Notes under the pieces: generated by a model
The model's database searches: none
Told to the model about the DNA's origin: nothing
What the model saw: only the letters and a program-made list of their open reading frames with translations
Position numbers and translations under genes: made by a program
Assembly (NCBI RefSeq): GCF_010015445.1
Contig: NC_053115.1
Span: 11,343,524 to 11,407,523 of the forward strand
Length of the DNA: 64,000 nt
DNA from: Perca fluviatilis
Lineage: Eukaryota; Chordata; Actinopteri; Perciformes; Percidae
Reading direction: 5' to 3'
Part shown: positions 1 to 12,900 of the stretch, piece by piece
Layout of the letters: each line of letters starts with the position of its first letter
Numbering within the stretch: the stretch's first letter is position 1

Positions 1-192
1 ATCTGTTCTCTTCCCCAATAACACATTTCTAAAGTGAAAGCGAGTATGTACTTGAGTGGATATTTCCCAGCACTTAAAAGATTCAAGCCAACACCATTGG
101 AAATGATGGAACTGTTTGTCAACCTCCTTAATGTACCCACCATGCAACATACGCCACTGAAAATGTTTTGCTACACACAGCAAACCTATTGG

Positions 193-198
193 TTTATT
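193..198 (-). terminator. evc2 polyadenylation signal
   Basis: The plus strand reads TTTATT, which is AATAAA on the evc2 strand, about 70 bases after the evc2 stop codon. It is the nearest canonical hexamer downstream of the last exon. Use is inferred. Confidence 0.55.
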
Positions 199-266
199 TT
201 GGATTCTAATATTATATATCATAATAAAGTACCATCATCATAAAACCTCGCAAAAGACAATGTCAG

Positions 267-3200
267 TCAGTCTCGAGAAAGGTTTGATGGAGCCACTGAG
301 CCTTTCTTCAGATTGAGAAAGTTCTTTTTCTTTTTTCTTTTCGGAGCACCCACGCTGCCACTTGAATCAGGTGGATCCCGGAACACAAATAATCTCTCTC
401 CGGTAGCAGGGACGCCCAGTACGCTGCTGGCAGAGGCTGGCATCATGTATTCCTCTGCCGTGCTTTGTAATGTTTCATTCACTGTGTCCACAAACCTTCC
501 CTTTGCAGTGTCATTTTGCCGCTCTGTAACTGTGTTTTCTGTCAGGGTTGAGTCATGAATAGGCTGTTGGGCTTTAGTAAAACTGTCCTCCTTTCCTTTC
601 TCTTTAACCAGCAGCAGTGCAACATCTCTGGAAACCAGGAGACGGCTTCTGGGGAGCAGTTTTTCCATCAAACATTGCCTCTTTTCCTGGAGTCTGCAAT
701 TTAGAGGACAAAGGAGCTGTTGTTAGTGGGCTTGGAGTGTTAAAGCGCTTACCTCATGCATGTGGTCACTGCAGCCCAGCTATGTTAACTGATGAAAGGC
801 ATATTACACATCAAATAAGGATTTGTCTATGAGGTTGGTGATCACTGAACTACGAATTAGTCTTGCAGAAAGCGTAACGTCAGGTCCATATATAGCAGCC
901 AGTAGCCAGACACAGAAATGTGTTGAACTCACCTCTCTCTTTCCAAAGTGCAGCTTGGCATATTTTTATGCACCAGGTCTTCTCTCAGTTTGACAGAAAG
1001 AGGTCTGTTCACCCCGCCGGCACACCTGGTCAAAAGGTCATGAAATATATTATAAAGCCGTTAAGTGCGATACAATCTCTGCAGACAATGATTGGCTTTG
1101 ATTAAAAAATGGTCAGGGATGCCTGGCTATCTGATACGCTGTCATAACTTTTCATTGGTTTAGAGGGAGAGCTTTGTGATCTTTTCCATTAAAGTAAAAG
1201 ATTAGATATTTAAAGGGGTGATAGAATGCAAAACAGATTTTACCTTGTCATAGTTGAATAATGACAGTTTAGTGGGTAACTAGGACATACATAGAACCTC
1301 TAAATCCCACTGACACCTCTTTCCTCTGCAAATCTGATTTTTGAAATTTGAAACTGCCTCTGAAAACGGGCAAATCTCAACGAGCCCCATAGTTGACGTC
1401 AACTATTGCGGCTCCTCCTCATTTGGCTCTAGTCTGTGTTTGTCACGCCCCAACATGTGCATAGGCTACACAACTGACCTGAGATCAGTTAGTCTTCTGA
1501 ATCTAGGTCGTGCAGATCTCAGAAATTGTATACATTGTTCATCTGCTATTTTACCATTAAATTCACTTCTGAGACTTTTTTATGCGAGAAATCAACTATG
1601 TAGAGGTCAAATACGGGCCGTTTTATGAAAATGTATGTCTAATTGCAAATTTTGTCCTACTGTGTCGGAGTTTAGCGGCCAGTGCTGCCTGGGTTGTGGC
1701 CTCGCCGCCCGGCCTGCCTGCCTTCACAGACCCCGGCCTGCTGTGAGCTCGATTGAGCTCCGTTACGTCTGGCAACCCACAGCACTCTATACCCGCGCAA
1801 AGTCACCGTTTTGGGCTAATGGACTACGAAACGCCGCTGCTCTGACAGAGCTCCAGGGCCTGCAACTCCCCTCTTCCTGCTAGCTAAATGCCCGGTGTAT
1901 GTGAGTGAAAGCGCGGTCAGCGAGCTTGTTACGCCAGCATTCTCTTACCACAGGTTCCAGTTACTCTTTTGTGTGTAATTATAATGTGTTGAGTTATTTA
2001 AACAAACGATTGGGGAAATAAACGCCGCTTGTCCGTGAGTCTCATTGATAGAGCCTGCGGCTGGATGGAGCTCTATCAATGAGAGCTAGCTAGCCTCCTC
2101 TTAGAATTCCTCTGGAATTCACAAAAATTCATTAACTTGAAATCGGACACCGTTGTTAGCTTTATAAGACATTTAGTTAGATGTTGTATAAGTGGCGTGA
2201 CATGTGTGTAACATGTGGTAAGAGATTGCTGGTGTAACAAGCTCGCTGACCGTGCTCTCACTCTCACACAACGGGCCATTTAGCTAGCAGGAAGAGAGGA
2301 GATGCAGGCCCTGGAGCTCTGTCAGGGCAGCGGCGTTTGGTAGCTAGTCCATTAGCCCAAACGGTGACTTTGCGCGGGTATGAGGTGCTGTGGGCTGCCT
2401 GAGCTCAAAGCAGGCCGGGGTCTGTGGAGGAAGTCAGGCCGGGCGGCGAGGCAGCGACACAGGCAGCACCGGCCGCTCAACTCAGACACACAGTTTTACC
2501 AAATTTGCAATTAGCCATCCATTTTCGTAAAACGGCCCATATTTGAGCTTTATATAGTTGATTTCTCGCATAAAAAAGTCTCAGAAGTGAATTTGGTAAC
2601 GAAACATTGCAGTGTCTGGAATATGAGATTCTGTCGCGTCTCTAATGTGTGTGATAGAATGTATTGTGTATTGGGGATTCGCTCAACCAATCAGCATGCG
2701 TCTCTAATGCGTGTGTATGGCGATTCGCTCAACCAATCAGCGCGCGTCACTACGTGTGTGTACGGGGATAAGGCTCAACCAAGCAACACGCAGCTCATCT
2801 AAATATTCATGACCATACCATATTTGGAAGAAATTCTATCACCCCTTTAATCCCTTTCTTAGAAGGGTAAATCGTTTTAGGACCGTCAAATCAGTAACTA
2901 AGTATGGATAATTCTAACTGCAAAATCACACAAGGCTATTTTTCTTTAAGAGAATGAATATGTCTTATGAATATGTTTCATATCCTACTACTGAAATGAA
3001 AATATTACAAATTGTTCCAAAGAACGGCTAAACTCTGTTCTGCAAACAAAAAGCAGAAACTTAAGAGCTGAAAAAGAGAAGAAAAACACATGTTTTGCAT
3101 ATTGTTCCATTTTCATTCTCTTGTCCTTTGGCCAGACAGCTCCGGTCCTCATGCATGAGACATGATTCATCAGTAAAGTAATCCAAACTCAGCTGGGGCC

Positions 3201-6200
3201 AGTCATGAGTGTTCCAGTGTATCAGGAAGAGAGGGGAAATTAAATGATGGGTATAATCATTTATCTCTCCATCTTGGCTCAGGAAGAAGGACCCTTGTGG
3301 AATCGTGTACAAACAGTATTTAAATGTGAGACGATGCTTGGAGATGGGTTTGTTTCAGCCATGTTTAAACTTATGTTTTGTGTTTTTAATCAGTGGCTTC
3401 GGTCAAAAAACTACTTTCTTAAACCACATAACTTGAAATCGATGAGACTGTGGCTGCATACTTGGGACAAAAAGGTTTTCACTACGGTATATTCAAATTG
3501 TTCTATTCTTTTTTTTCCTTAAAGAAAGGAGGGTAAAGACATTAGAAAATGGGGAAAGTATTTAAGCTTTCTGGAGGGCTCCTAACATGGACTAGGAGAC
3601 AAGTGCATGACACAAGCTTTTGATAGCTTATCCACATTGGTTGGTAACCAAACTCAAAACTTTGTTTGCAAGATGGAAGAGCCAGACAGATTTGGTATGT
3701 TGATGTGCAATCGTTCTGCCGCATGGGGCTTATTAGAAGACGAACAGAGAAAAGAAAAAAAATACACTACAATTCGAATATATATATAGAGAGATATATG
3801 TGTGTTATTGCACTACCAATAATGATCACCTCTCATGAGTCAAACACATTCACCTAATGTGATCCTACACTGTGTAAATTAGATGTGTAAAACTGGATAT
3901 CTACACGAATGTTTGCCAGTGGACGGATCCAGAACCCTGGTTCTTACCCCGAGTGTTCCTGCTCTGCCGGTGATGAAACAGGGTGCTGTTTGGGGCAGAG
4001 GGCGTCAGTGATGGAAATGAGTTCGCTTTCAGGCAGGGTGGGGAGGAGGAGACGCAGGGCCTCCAGGAGAACCTCAGCAGATACCTGACTCTGCTTCACC
4101 AGCCGAGATGCAAACTCCAAATCCTGAGATGAAGAGCAGGGCACAGGGCCAACTTAAAGTACAGTTTATTCTCTACTTCCTCTGGCATGCACACAGAAGG
4201 GAGGATGCCCCTGTATTTTTCCATGCCGTTAATATGTTTGTGTTGAATAAAACATTGAAAAAAAAAAAAAAAAGTCTTAATAAATAAGTTCAGACCTGGT
4301 CACAGTTTGCATAAAGTCTCCTGAGCTCCATTTGCTCTTTTAAATCTTCCATGGCTTGATTGTTGCCAGTCATTTTCTGCCACCTGAAAACACCAGAGTT
4401 TCACTGTAAAATGTAACCGTGTCAATCCACAAAATGTCTAATTACTCCCGAGTTAGTCTATATCGGCAACATAAAATGTACGGGATTGTTCCGGTGCCGC
4501 CGCAGGTTCCCGCCGGATGTCCCTCACCTTCCGCTTTCTTTCTTTTTATAGCGCCGCCCAAGACGATTGTGATTGATTTAAAAGAAATGCCAATCAAGCA
4601 GAGCACGTTTTTCTCCCATCCCGGTATGTTGTGGAGATAGGTCTGGCAATGAGACACTAGCTAAGTTTCCATCCACTTGTCAATCGAATTATCTGAAGTT
4701 CGGTAAAAAAAACTCATGCGAATAAATCTGATGAAAGTGTGTTTCCATCCAACGGCTTTAAAGCGAATAAAAACCTGTGTGTAATGACGTCACATGCTGT
4801 TTTGCGATTAAATTAGTATATTGAATTGATTTGAGACATTTTAAGGTGTTTCCGTTCATTTTCGCACTGAATCGCACAACATTCAAGCAAACTTTTGCGA
4901 ACAAAGTTTTGCTAGACAAAAGTAGTTGTTGTTGTTAATATTAGAAGCCAAGGAAGCTCCGATGGGCCTTTGGCCGAGGATTTGATCCAGCTCATCAAAA
5001 AGGTGGAACTTGCCTTTTATTTTCCATCCGGCACCGCTGCGAGACAACTCTCTTTTCTGAGACATGTATCGCTGTTTGAGCGCCTTCCATTTACTCCGGA
5101 GGACGTCCCGCGGCTTGTCGTAACCTTGTTGGTCATTTCCTTCGCGAGTTCCTGATAAATTATGGCATTTCTTAGATTTTTGCTATCTAAAATAGCCGTT
5201 ATATTTTGCTCGTAAATTAAATTCAAAAGTCTCTTGCTTTTTTTTTTCACCTGTTCATGTGTGCAAACAGAGCGGAAATACTGGGCGGAAATGAACTAAA
5301 ACTTCTTCTTCATCGTTTTGTGGCGGGTTGCAACCATAAAATGACCTAAAACTTAATCGCAATTCATTAATTTATTCGGCAAATAGCGTTTCCATCAGCG
5401 TTTATCGCATAAGCCGTATATTGATCAAGAGAAAATCCGATGAGACCGAACGTATTTCATTTGAGTCGATATTCATGAAATTCTATCGAATTTTACTATT
5501 TCCATAAGGCATTTTTCATTCGATATCACGTAATTCGGATAAAAACGTGTGGATGGAAACATCTATTTTCAAAGCTATTTACTCCTGAGTTAACACTGAC
5601 ATGACAGCTCACCTCTCAGCCAACAGTGTGATGACCTGATCCCTCTTGTAGAGTGCCTCCTGGAGGATGGACGTCATCCTGCAATCCTGCTGCAGCTGAA
5701 ACAGTCTCTCCTCCTCACTCTCCCCCTCGCCCTCATCAGGGTCATCTCTCCGTGTTGGATTGGACCCGACTCTGGACCGAGACATTTGCAGGCCATCCAG
5801 CTTAGCCCTCTCCTTCTGAAGCTCTTGTTCTGCTTCCTCTAGGCCCTGTGGCGAGAGTCAAATTACACTCTGAGAAAAGTCTATAAGGTTTAATGAGAAA
5901 CTAATAGTATCATTTTCTAAAAATTACACATTTGTTTGAACCTTATTATATGCCCATGAGCAGCCCTGCAACCATGCAGTGCTACAGCACAGAGGTTAAC
6001 TTGGGAGTCGAGCATTGCCTACCAAGCAGTGGTTCTGTATACTCTGGGCCACGTCTTGTCTCTCCAGGCTCTTTCTCTCTCTGAGCTGCAGAATGAGCAG
6101 GCTGTGCAGAGTGAGCATTGCTCCGCAGGTCTGCAAGACTTTGGTCCTCCTCTCAGCCTTCTGGTAGTGGATGGTAGCCATCTGCATCGCCAGGCTGTCG

Positions 6201-9200
6201 CCCTGAGAGCGCAGACCGTCCTCTCTCTCCCTACGCATCTCCTCCATCACCTGCCAAAATACAGATGGATGTATTTCAGTCATCTCGTATGAACTCAAAA
6301 CCACCTTGGTGTGCAAGCTAGACATTAAACTTTAACACAGACAGTCCTTCACTTGAAGGAGAATGGCTTCTGCTACTGAATGAGCTTAGGGTTTGATATT
6401 GTATAAAGTTAATACACCCTTCATACCCTTTTTGCCTCTCAGTAACTTACTGCACTTTAAAATGACTTATATTAAAAGGTCGTTTTACACCTTTACCTTG
6501 TTCATGACGCCGCTCTCCGTCTCCTTCTCCTTCTCAAACAGTTGGATGCTGTCCTCCAGCTTTTTCTGGAAAAGCAGCAGTTCCGACGTGTCCGTTTTCT
6601 GTCTTGACTCGCTGGTTATCCCCTTGGATTGCTTATTTGTCTGCAAAAACCACAACATCCATACGTTGGCTGGGAAATGACTCCAAGCATGCTGTTATGA
6701 TGCGATTAGAAATGAAACCAGAATTATTTCTGAATCATAATGTGCACTTATCCAGCGGCCACACAATTGAGGCTGATCGCAGTGTGGTTTGCATTGGCGG
6801 TCGCCATTCTCCATTTCTTACTCATCTGAGAAAATATTAAATGTACCATTCTATCCTGCTGTAGTTTAATACATGTGGGCTTTAGAATAGTCTCAAGAGA
6901 TTAGATTTAAAACAAAACGTGATCATCAAAGTTAGCACAGAGTAAAAGAAGTGGTCATAGAGACTTCCTTCCCAAGAAAGGGAAGAAGCATTTCAATCTG
7001 GTCAACTGAGCTCTAATGCTATTATACTACGAACATACATATTTGTGGATGTTGAAATGGGGGATTTCTGCTTGTTCCCCTCATCATGTTGATGTACACT
7101 CATAGTACACAGATACAATGGGGTGTGGTTTAGATCACTGTGTCTTTTGTTCCTTTTATCTAATATTCCCTATATTCTTATGTTCATAGTCTAACAATTT
7201 CAGTGCAAAAACTAAAGGGTACATTATTTTACAATTTGGTTTGGCTCATGTCGTGGACAAGTACTAACACTCATAATTTTGACTTTTCTGTTCATTAGCA
7301 ATATAGAGTGTTCCACCTGCATTTTCAATCAAATAGATTGGATGCTATGAACTCTTTGACGGTAATGTAAATATTACACCAAAATAAGTGTGGAAGGGTG
7401 TATTGTTGTCTGCCACTGTGGCCTTTTGTTAGATACTAAAACTAGCAGTAGCCAAAGTCAGAAATGCTCTAATCAGTCCTTCCAGAAAAATGCGGAGTTT
7501 TTTTGTGATTGTTGCAGGCAAAAATCCTTGATTATGCATCACGTTTTCTTAAAAAATGCAATGGAATATGCGGGATATTTAAGAAATTTTATGCGATGAA
7601 ATTGCGCAAACTTGCAAAAACTGCGGTTTGATGAAAAAGAGAAAAAAAATGATTCCCCCAACACCCTGCTTTTCGATGATGTGCACGTCACGTAATTACG
7701 TCACTTCATAACGTTCCCATGGCAACAGGGGAAAATGGCTGAACTTGTGTGAAGTTAACGCAACAGTTTTCAACTTTCTGCTAAGATATATGTGACGAAA
7801 ATGCGGTGATTATGAAATCATGCAAGCACCGCATATTTTGCGCGAAAATAGGCAATTTATGTGGCGAAAGTGCGGCGTATTTGAAAAAATGCGGCCCCCG
7901 CATAAATATGCAGACTTATGCTTATGGCTGATTATGCATTGAATTATGCGATCGCATAATCACGTTTTTCTGGAGGGACTGTCTAATACTACACACACAG
8001 GTTTCAAGAACATAACTTCATTCAGTAATGTGTGATGATTGTGTGTTCACCATCTGTTGCTCGCGCTCCTTTCTCCAAGCTGCAAGAGCGGTGTGGAGTT
8101 TGGTTCTGGAGATGGCGTGGGGCAGCACCAGGCAGCGGTCCATCACAGACAGGCACTTCTGAAACTCCAGTTTCATCCTGAGCCGGTCATCTTCAGACAG
8201 GGTCAACTGGGACGAACACAAACACCTGGGACAGAAGGAGAAAAGGAAGACAGATCAACACACAGGAGTTCCACCATGAGACTTTACATGGCCGTTTGGA
8301 GAGTGGAATAACATTAACCCTGGACGGTGCAATTATTGTTTGTTGATGTTGTTTTTCAATCCACAAAAGTTCTTGTGGGGGGACAGTCTGGTATCTAACA
8401 ATTTTTGCTGTAGAGAACACATCTGATGTCCTCAACCTATCCAGATAATGCTTCATTCTCTGTCCATCTCTCCCAGAAAAATACACAGCAAATAGGAACA
8501 CACACACTTTGAATCCCCTGAAATGAAACGGCCGGTGTTATTATATCACTGACCTGAAGAAAGCTCTGCATTGCGCCCTGAGCTCTCTCTGCTCCTGCAG
8601 CTCTCTCTCAATGGCATCCCGCAGAGCCTCCCTGGTGCAGCTGAGGGTGCGTAAGGCTGCCTTGCCTTCCTGGTGCAACCTTTCCTGGCCCTGCAAGAGA
8701 GCGCTCACTCCTTGTCCCTGGGCATGTCCTGGTCCTGCCTCAGGTTCCACCTGCAGCACGGAGCGTTGTGCCCCTGGAGGCAGAAGGGTTAGCAAGGCCT
8801 GGGTTGCAGAAGGCTGGATGGCTTTGACTTCTATTAAGGCACCCTGGATCATACGCATGGTCACCTACAGAACAGACAGAGGATCAAGACAGAGAGTAAA
8901 TCAAACTCAATCAAGCTCCGTGGGATTTTGTTGTTGTTGTGATTAACCATTTTTTTTTTTTTTTTTAACAAAATACCAAACATACAACTCGCAACATGAA
9001 CAAATCCCCAATCAAGAAAAGATCACACAGTAACTACAATATTCCAGACCATTCAACACAGTAAGTTACAAAATAGACAATAAACCAAATTAACATATTT
9101 GTAAATGACAACACCATAAGCCCATCATACAAGTCTCTCCCCAGCAGAAAGCTTCTTAGGAGCCCTCCAGAAAGATCAGGTACTTTTACTACCCATTTTC

Positions 9201-9938
9201 TAGTATATACATCCAATCTGGCAAACCGTTTATGTGTAACATTTTCTCAAACACCGCCACCCCAGCCATCTCACAAGCCCACTCCTTGATTGACGATACC
9301 CCTTCATTCTTCCATCTATCCCCTTAAAACAATCTGTCTGGCTATCATCAAACTAGTCTGGACCCAGCTTCTTATGCTCCGTGGGATGTTTGTGTGTGGG
9401 TTTTTATGCATCTTTTAAAAGCGCCTTGCCACACAAAATTGGCATTTTTTACTTGTATTTTTTAGGGATGCACCGAATATTCGGCCACCGAAAACTTTCG
9501 GCCGAAAATGGCCCAAAAGGGCATTTTCGGTTTTCGGCCGAAATACTTTTATCATTATTGATCGTTCAATCTGCAAACAAAGTCCTCCTAAGCAACGAGG
9601 TTGAGACGGACCACGGAGTGAAAACAATGAAAAGTACGCTCTTAAGAGTCTGTCAGCACACGTTTCAGTGAGATCTATTCGGATCATCTGCACTTCATCG
9701 CGACTGTACTTGATCCGCGTTATAAAGACCATTACTTGGATGCGGAAATAAAGCAGGGCGCACGGGAAATGATCCAGGCCGATGGATGCAGAGAACCCGC
9801 GTGGAGAGCGGAGACAGAGCAGCGCCAGCGCAGGGAGGAGATCAGAGCGCAGAAAAAAAAAAAGACTTGTCTCTCTGCACCAGATAAGGGGCCCCTAGTA
9901 AATGCACCGCAAGAAAGTGCCTCAAAAAAAAAAAAAAA

Positions 9939-9993
<55 letters not shown>

Positions 9994-12900
9994 GGTAAGC
10001 TATTCTGTTCTTAGGCTACTATATACTGTATGTGACTATCAGATTGTAGCCATATTTCTGCTAGATATTTTTTTAATTAAACTTTAATATTAATTTATAC
10101 AATTGCAATGCCTTGATTTTAGTAAAGTTAGTACACAGTCATAATTGCAATGGTACTAATAATTGGCATAATTTCTTTCGGTGTTTCGGTTTTCGGTCTC
10201 CTCTTTTTCGGTTTTCGGTTTCGGCCAAGAATTTTCATTTCGGTGCATCCCTAGTATTTTTTGAAATATATATTAGGTCCATATGTGTTTGTGTTATGTT
10301 GTGAATGTGAAAATGAACTGCTACCTCCTCTGTCAGCTCTAGCCACTGAAAAGAAATTAGCGGAGAAATCAGGCCAATTCCAAAAGCTGATCAGTCTGAC
10401 GTGGTTCTGCCTGAGCTCATTACTATTCATGAGCTCGCCCAGTTGCGCTGGGTAAAGGATGCTGATAGCCAGGCTCTCATTGGCTAGCTGTTAGCCAATC
10501 AGAGTCAAGCAGCTTAGGTCGTTGAATATTAATGAGAACTGGCACAAATCGAGAAGAGTCTTCCTGCAGGCTTTCTATACCACGCTATAATGGCTTGAAA
10601 CAAGGTAACCAAGGTATTTTTTCCACAAAACATTTTACAAAGTCCATGGTAGAACTTCAGACATTACCACAAAGTCATGAAATACGTGTGGCAGGGCATC
10701 TAAAAAGTGATTAGGTCATGAATAAGCCTGATGTGTACTGTTAGAGTGGCACCTTGCGAATGTCGGCAGCAGCCTCCTCATCCAGGTTGTTGATGAGCTC
10801 TGCTAGCTCCAAACTTTGAGTTGTCAGTAAGTTCTGCCAACAGTGCAGGTGCTGAGCTACATCTATCGTTTCCTCCAGACCCTTGGACAGAGCCGACAGA
10901 TCCTTCTGTCTCTGTTTGTGGACCCGCAGCTGGAAAGAGCAGAAAGGTGGTGTATTAGTTACGGAATGAGATGAACGGGTTTTGTGGTATCAATCAACAA
11001 TGGATATATAGGATAATGCAGCTGCTGGGAATAAAATCCTAAATGCGATTGATTTCCTCACCATGTCAGAGATGAGCTCCCGCCTCTTCTTAATCAGTCC
11101 ACAGCGCATGGCTCTCCTCTCTTGGCTCAGTGCCTCATCCAGTCTTTGCCTCACCATCACCAACTCTTTCTGAGCCTTGTCCTGTAGCTGGTCGATCTGC
11201 TCTGCAGGCACAATGCTCCCTCTGGTGGAGAGATGAAAGCATGCCAGGTTAAAACAACTCCAGTCGAGCTTACTCAGATTGTGCAAGCTTAGTGCTGCCT
11301 ATAAGGTTGAACTGACAACAAAGGCTGATATAATGTACATATTGTCTGTAAAATGCCAGGAAAATACTTTCTTTTATTTAAAAAAAATATATAATTAATT
11401 TGTAAAATATTTTGTAATGCAAAATGCACTTTCATTTTCTACAGTGTTTCTTTGCAAATCTATAATTTCTGTTATATATATTAGGATCACATTATAGAAG
11501 CACTTCAGATTAAATTCTAAAATTGTACATTAATACTGCAATACTGTAGAAGATTACTTGGCCACATGTATAGTGTAGTGTAATAATGCAACTAGATGTG
11601 AAATGGTCATCACACGATGCTATCACTGGTAATTACAACAGGCTCCAACCTCCTGATGTGAGTGAACCAGCTGTCCAGATTGCCGGAGGTGCTGGAGAAG
11701 CTGTCTGAAATCAGGCTGTTGAGGCTGTGAAGGCTGTGCACCAAGAATTTCCTCTGTGCATGGCGCTCAGCGAGCACATAGCGCTGGTTGGCAAGGACGA
11801 CATCCAGCACCTCCTCTAGCTGATCCTGGACAGAAAAGAGAAGGAAAGGTCTCAAAATGTATTTTAAATGTTTGCTTCGTGTACTGATTACCGCAAATAC
11901 AGTTAGCTGAGAAGAAGAAGAAAAGAATAGAGCAAATGCCTAAATGGCAAATGCTGTTGGCCATGCTTTGTAAGCCATGTTTGTAGACAAAATTGTCTAA
12001 ATGCTAAAAAGATGTCTGAAGCTCAAATTATACATTCAGAATTATGTCATTTAAATGGTCAACTCTGATGTGTCACAACTTCGAAAGTAAATTCTTGTTG
12101 CTCACTTGACAGGCAAAGTAATCGTGCTGAAGACTCTTGGCTGTACTCCTCTCCAACTCGCCCATCCTGGTGGCCTCCTCCAGTTCTTCAGAGAAGATCT
12201 TGTGCAACTCCACCCGGCGCCACTCGATGATCTGCCTCTGGACCTTGCCTGAGGCTTCTTCGTGTCGGACCAACAGAATGCGCTGGAGCTGACTCTGGCT
12301 CAGCTTGTGCAGCTTCTCCAGGAGGACGCTGCAGTGGAGGAGCTCCTGGTAACATTACAAAATGAGGTTTTACAGTAGGGATGGTGTGTCATGAAAGCAA
12401 TAAACTCTCGGAATGCTACTTCCCTAGCAAATTAAACAAAGGACTTTTGAGGACCTGTTGGTCTGCGTGTTGACACAGCAGCTCGGCCTGGGCCTTCTCA
12501 GCAGCTTCTCTGCGGTGCTCTGCTTCCATTTCTTCCCGAGTCTCCAGGTTACACTGACCAGCCAGAGCAGCCATGCGGGCCCCTCGCTCCTCCTTCAGCC
12601 GACCCTCCATGCCCAGCATCTGTCCGTGGAGCACACTGAGGAGTCTCTGCTGGGCCTGGGCGCTGCACTGGCCCCGGGAACGCAGGCCGCCCAGCAGGGA
12701 GGACATCACATCCTTGTAGATCTGAATTCGGGTTGCCTCCAGGTTGTTGGTGGCATGCAGCAGTGTGGACATTTCAAGGCTTGCAGGGATAAAATGCAGA
12801 GTAAGCAGGGTAAACCTGTACATTGAGAGTTTTCAATGAGATGCATTATAAAAAATAAAAAAAGCCAATAACAGTCACTGTCCCCTGGTGGATTTGATTA

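Noticed and set aside
4195..4275. Processed mRNA-like tail with AATAAA and an A15 run
   Set aside because: It suggests a retrocopy 3' end in an evc2 intron, but there is no recognisable coding part and no flanking duplication, so it is not annotated.
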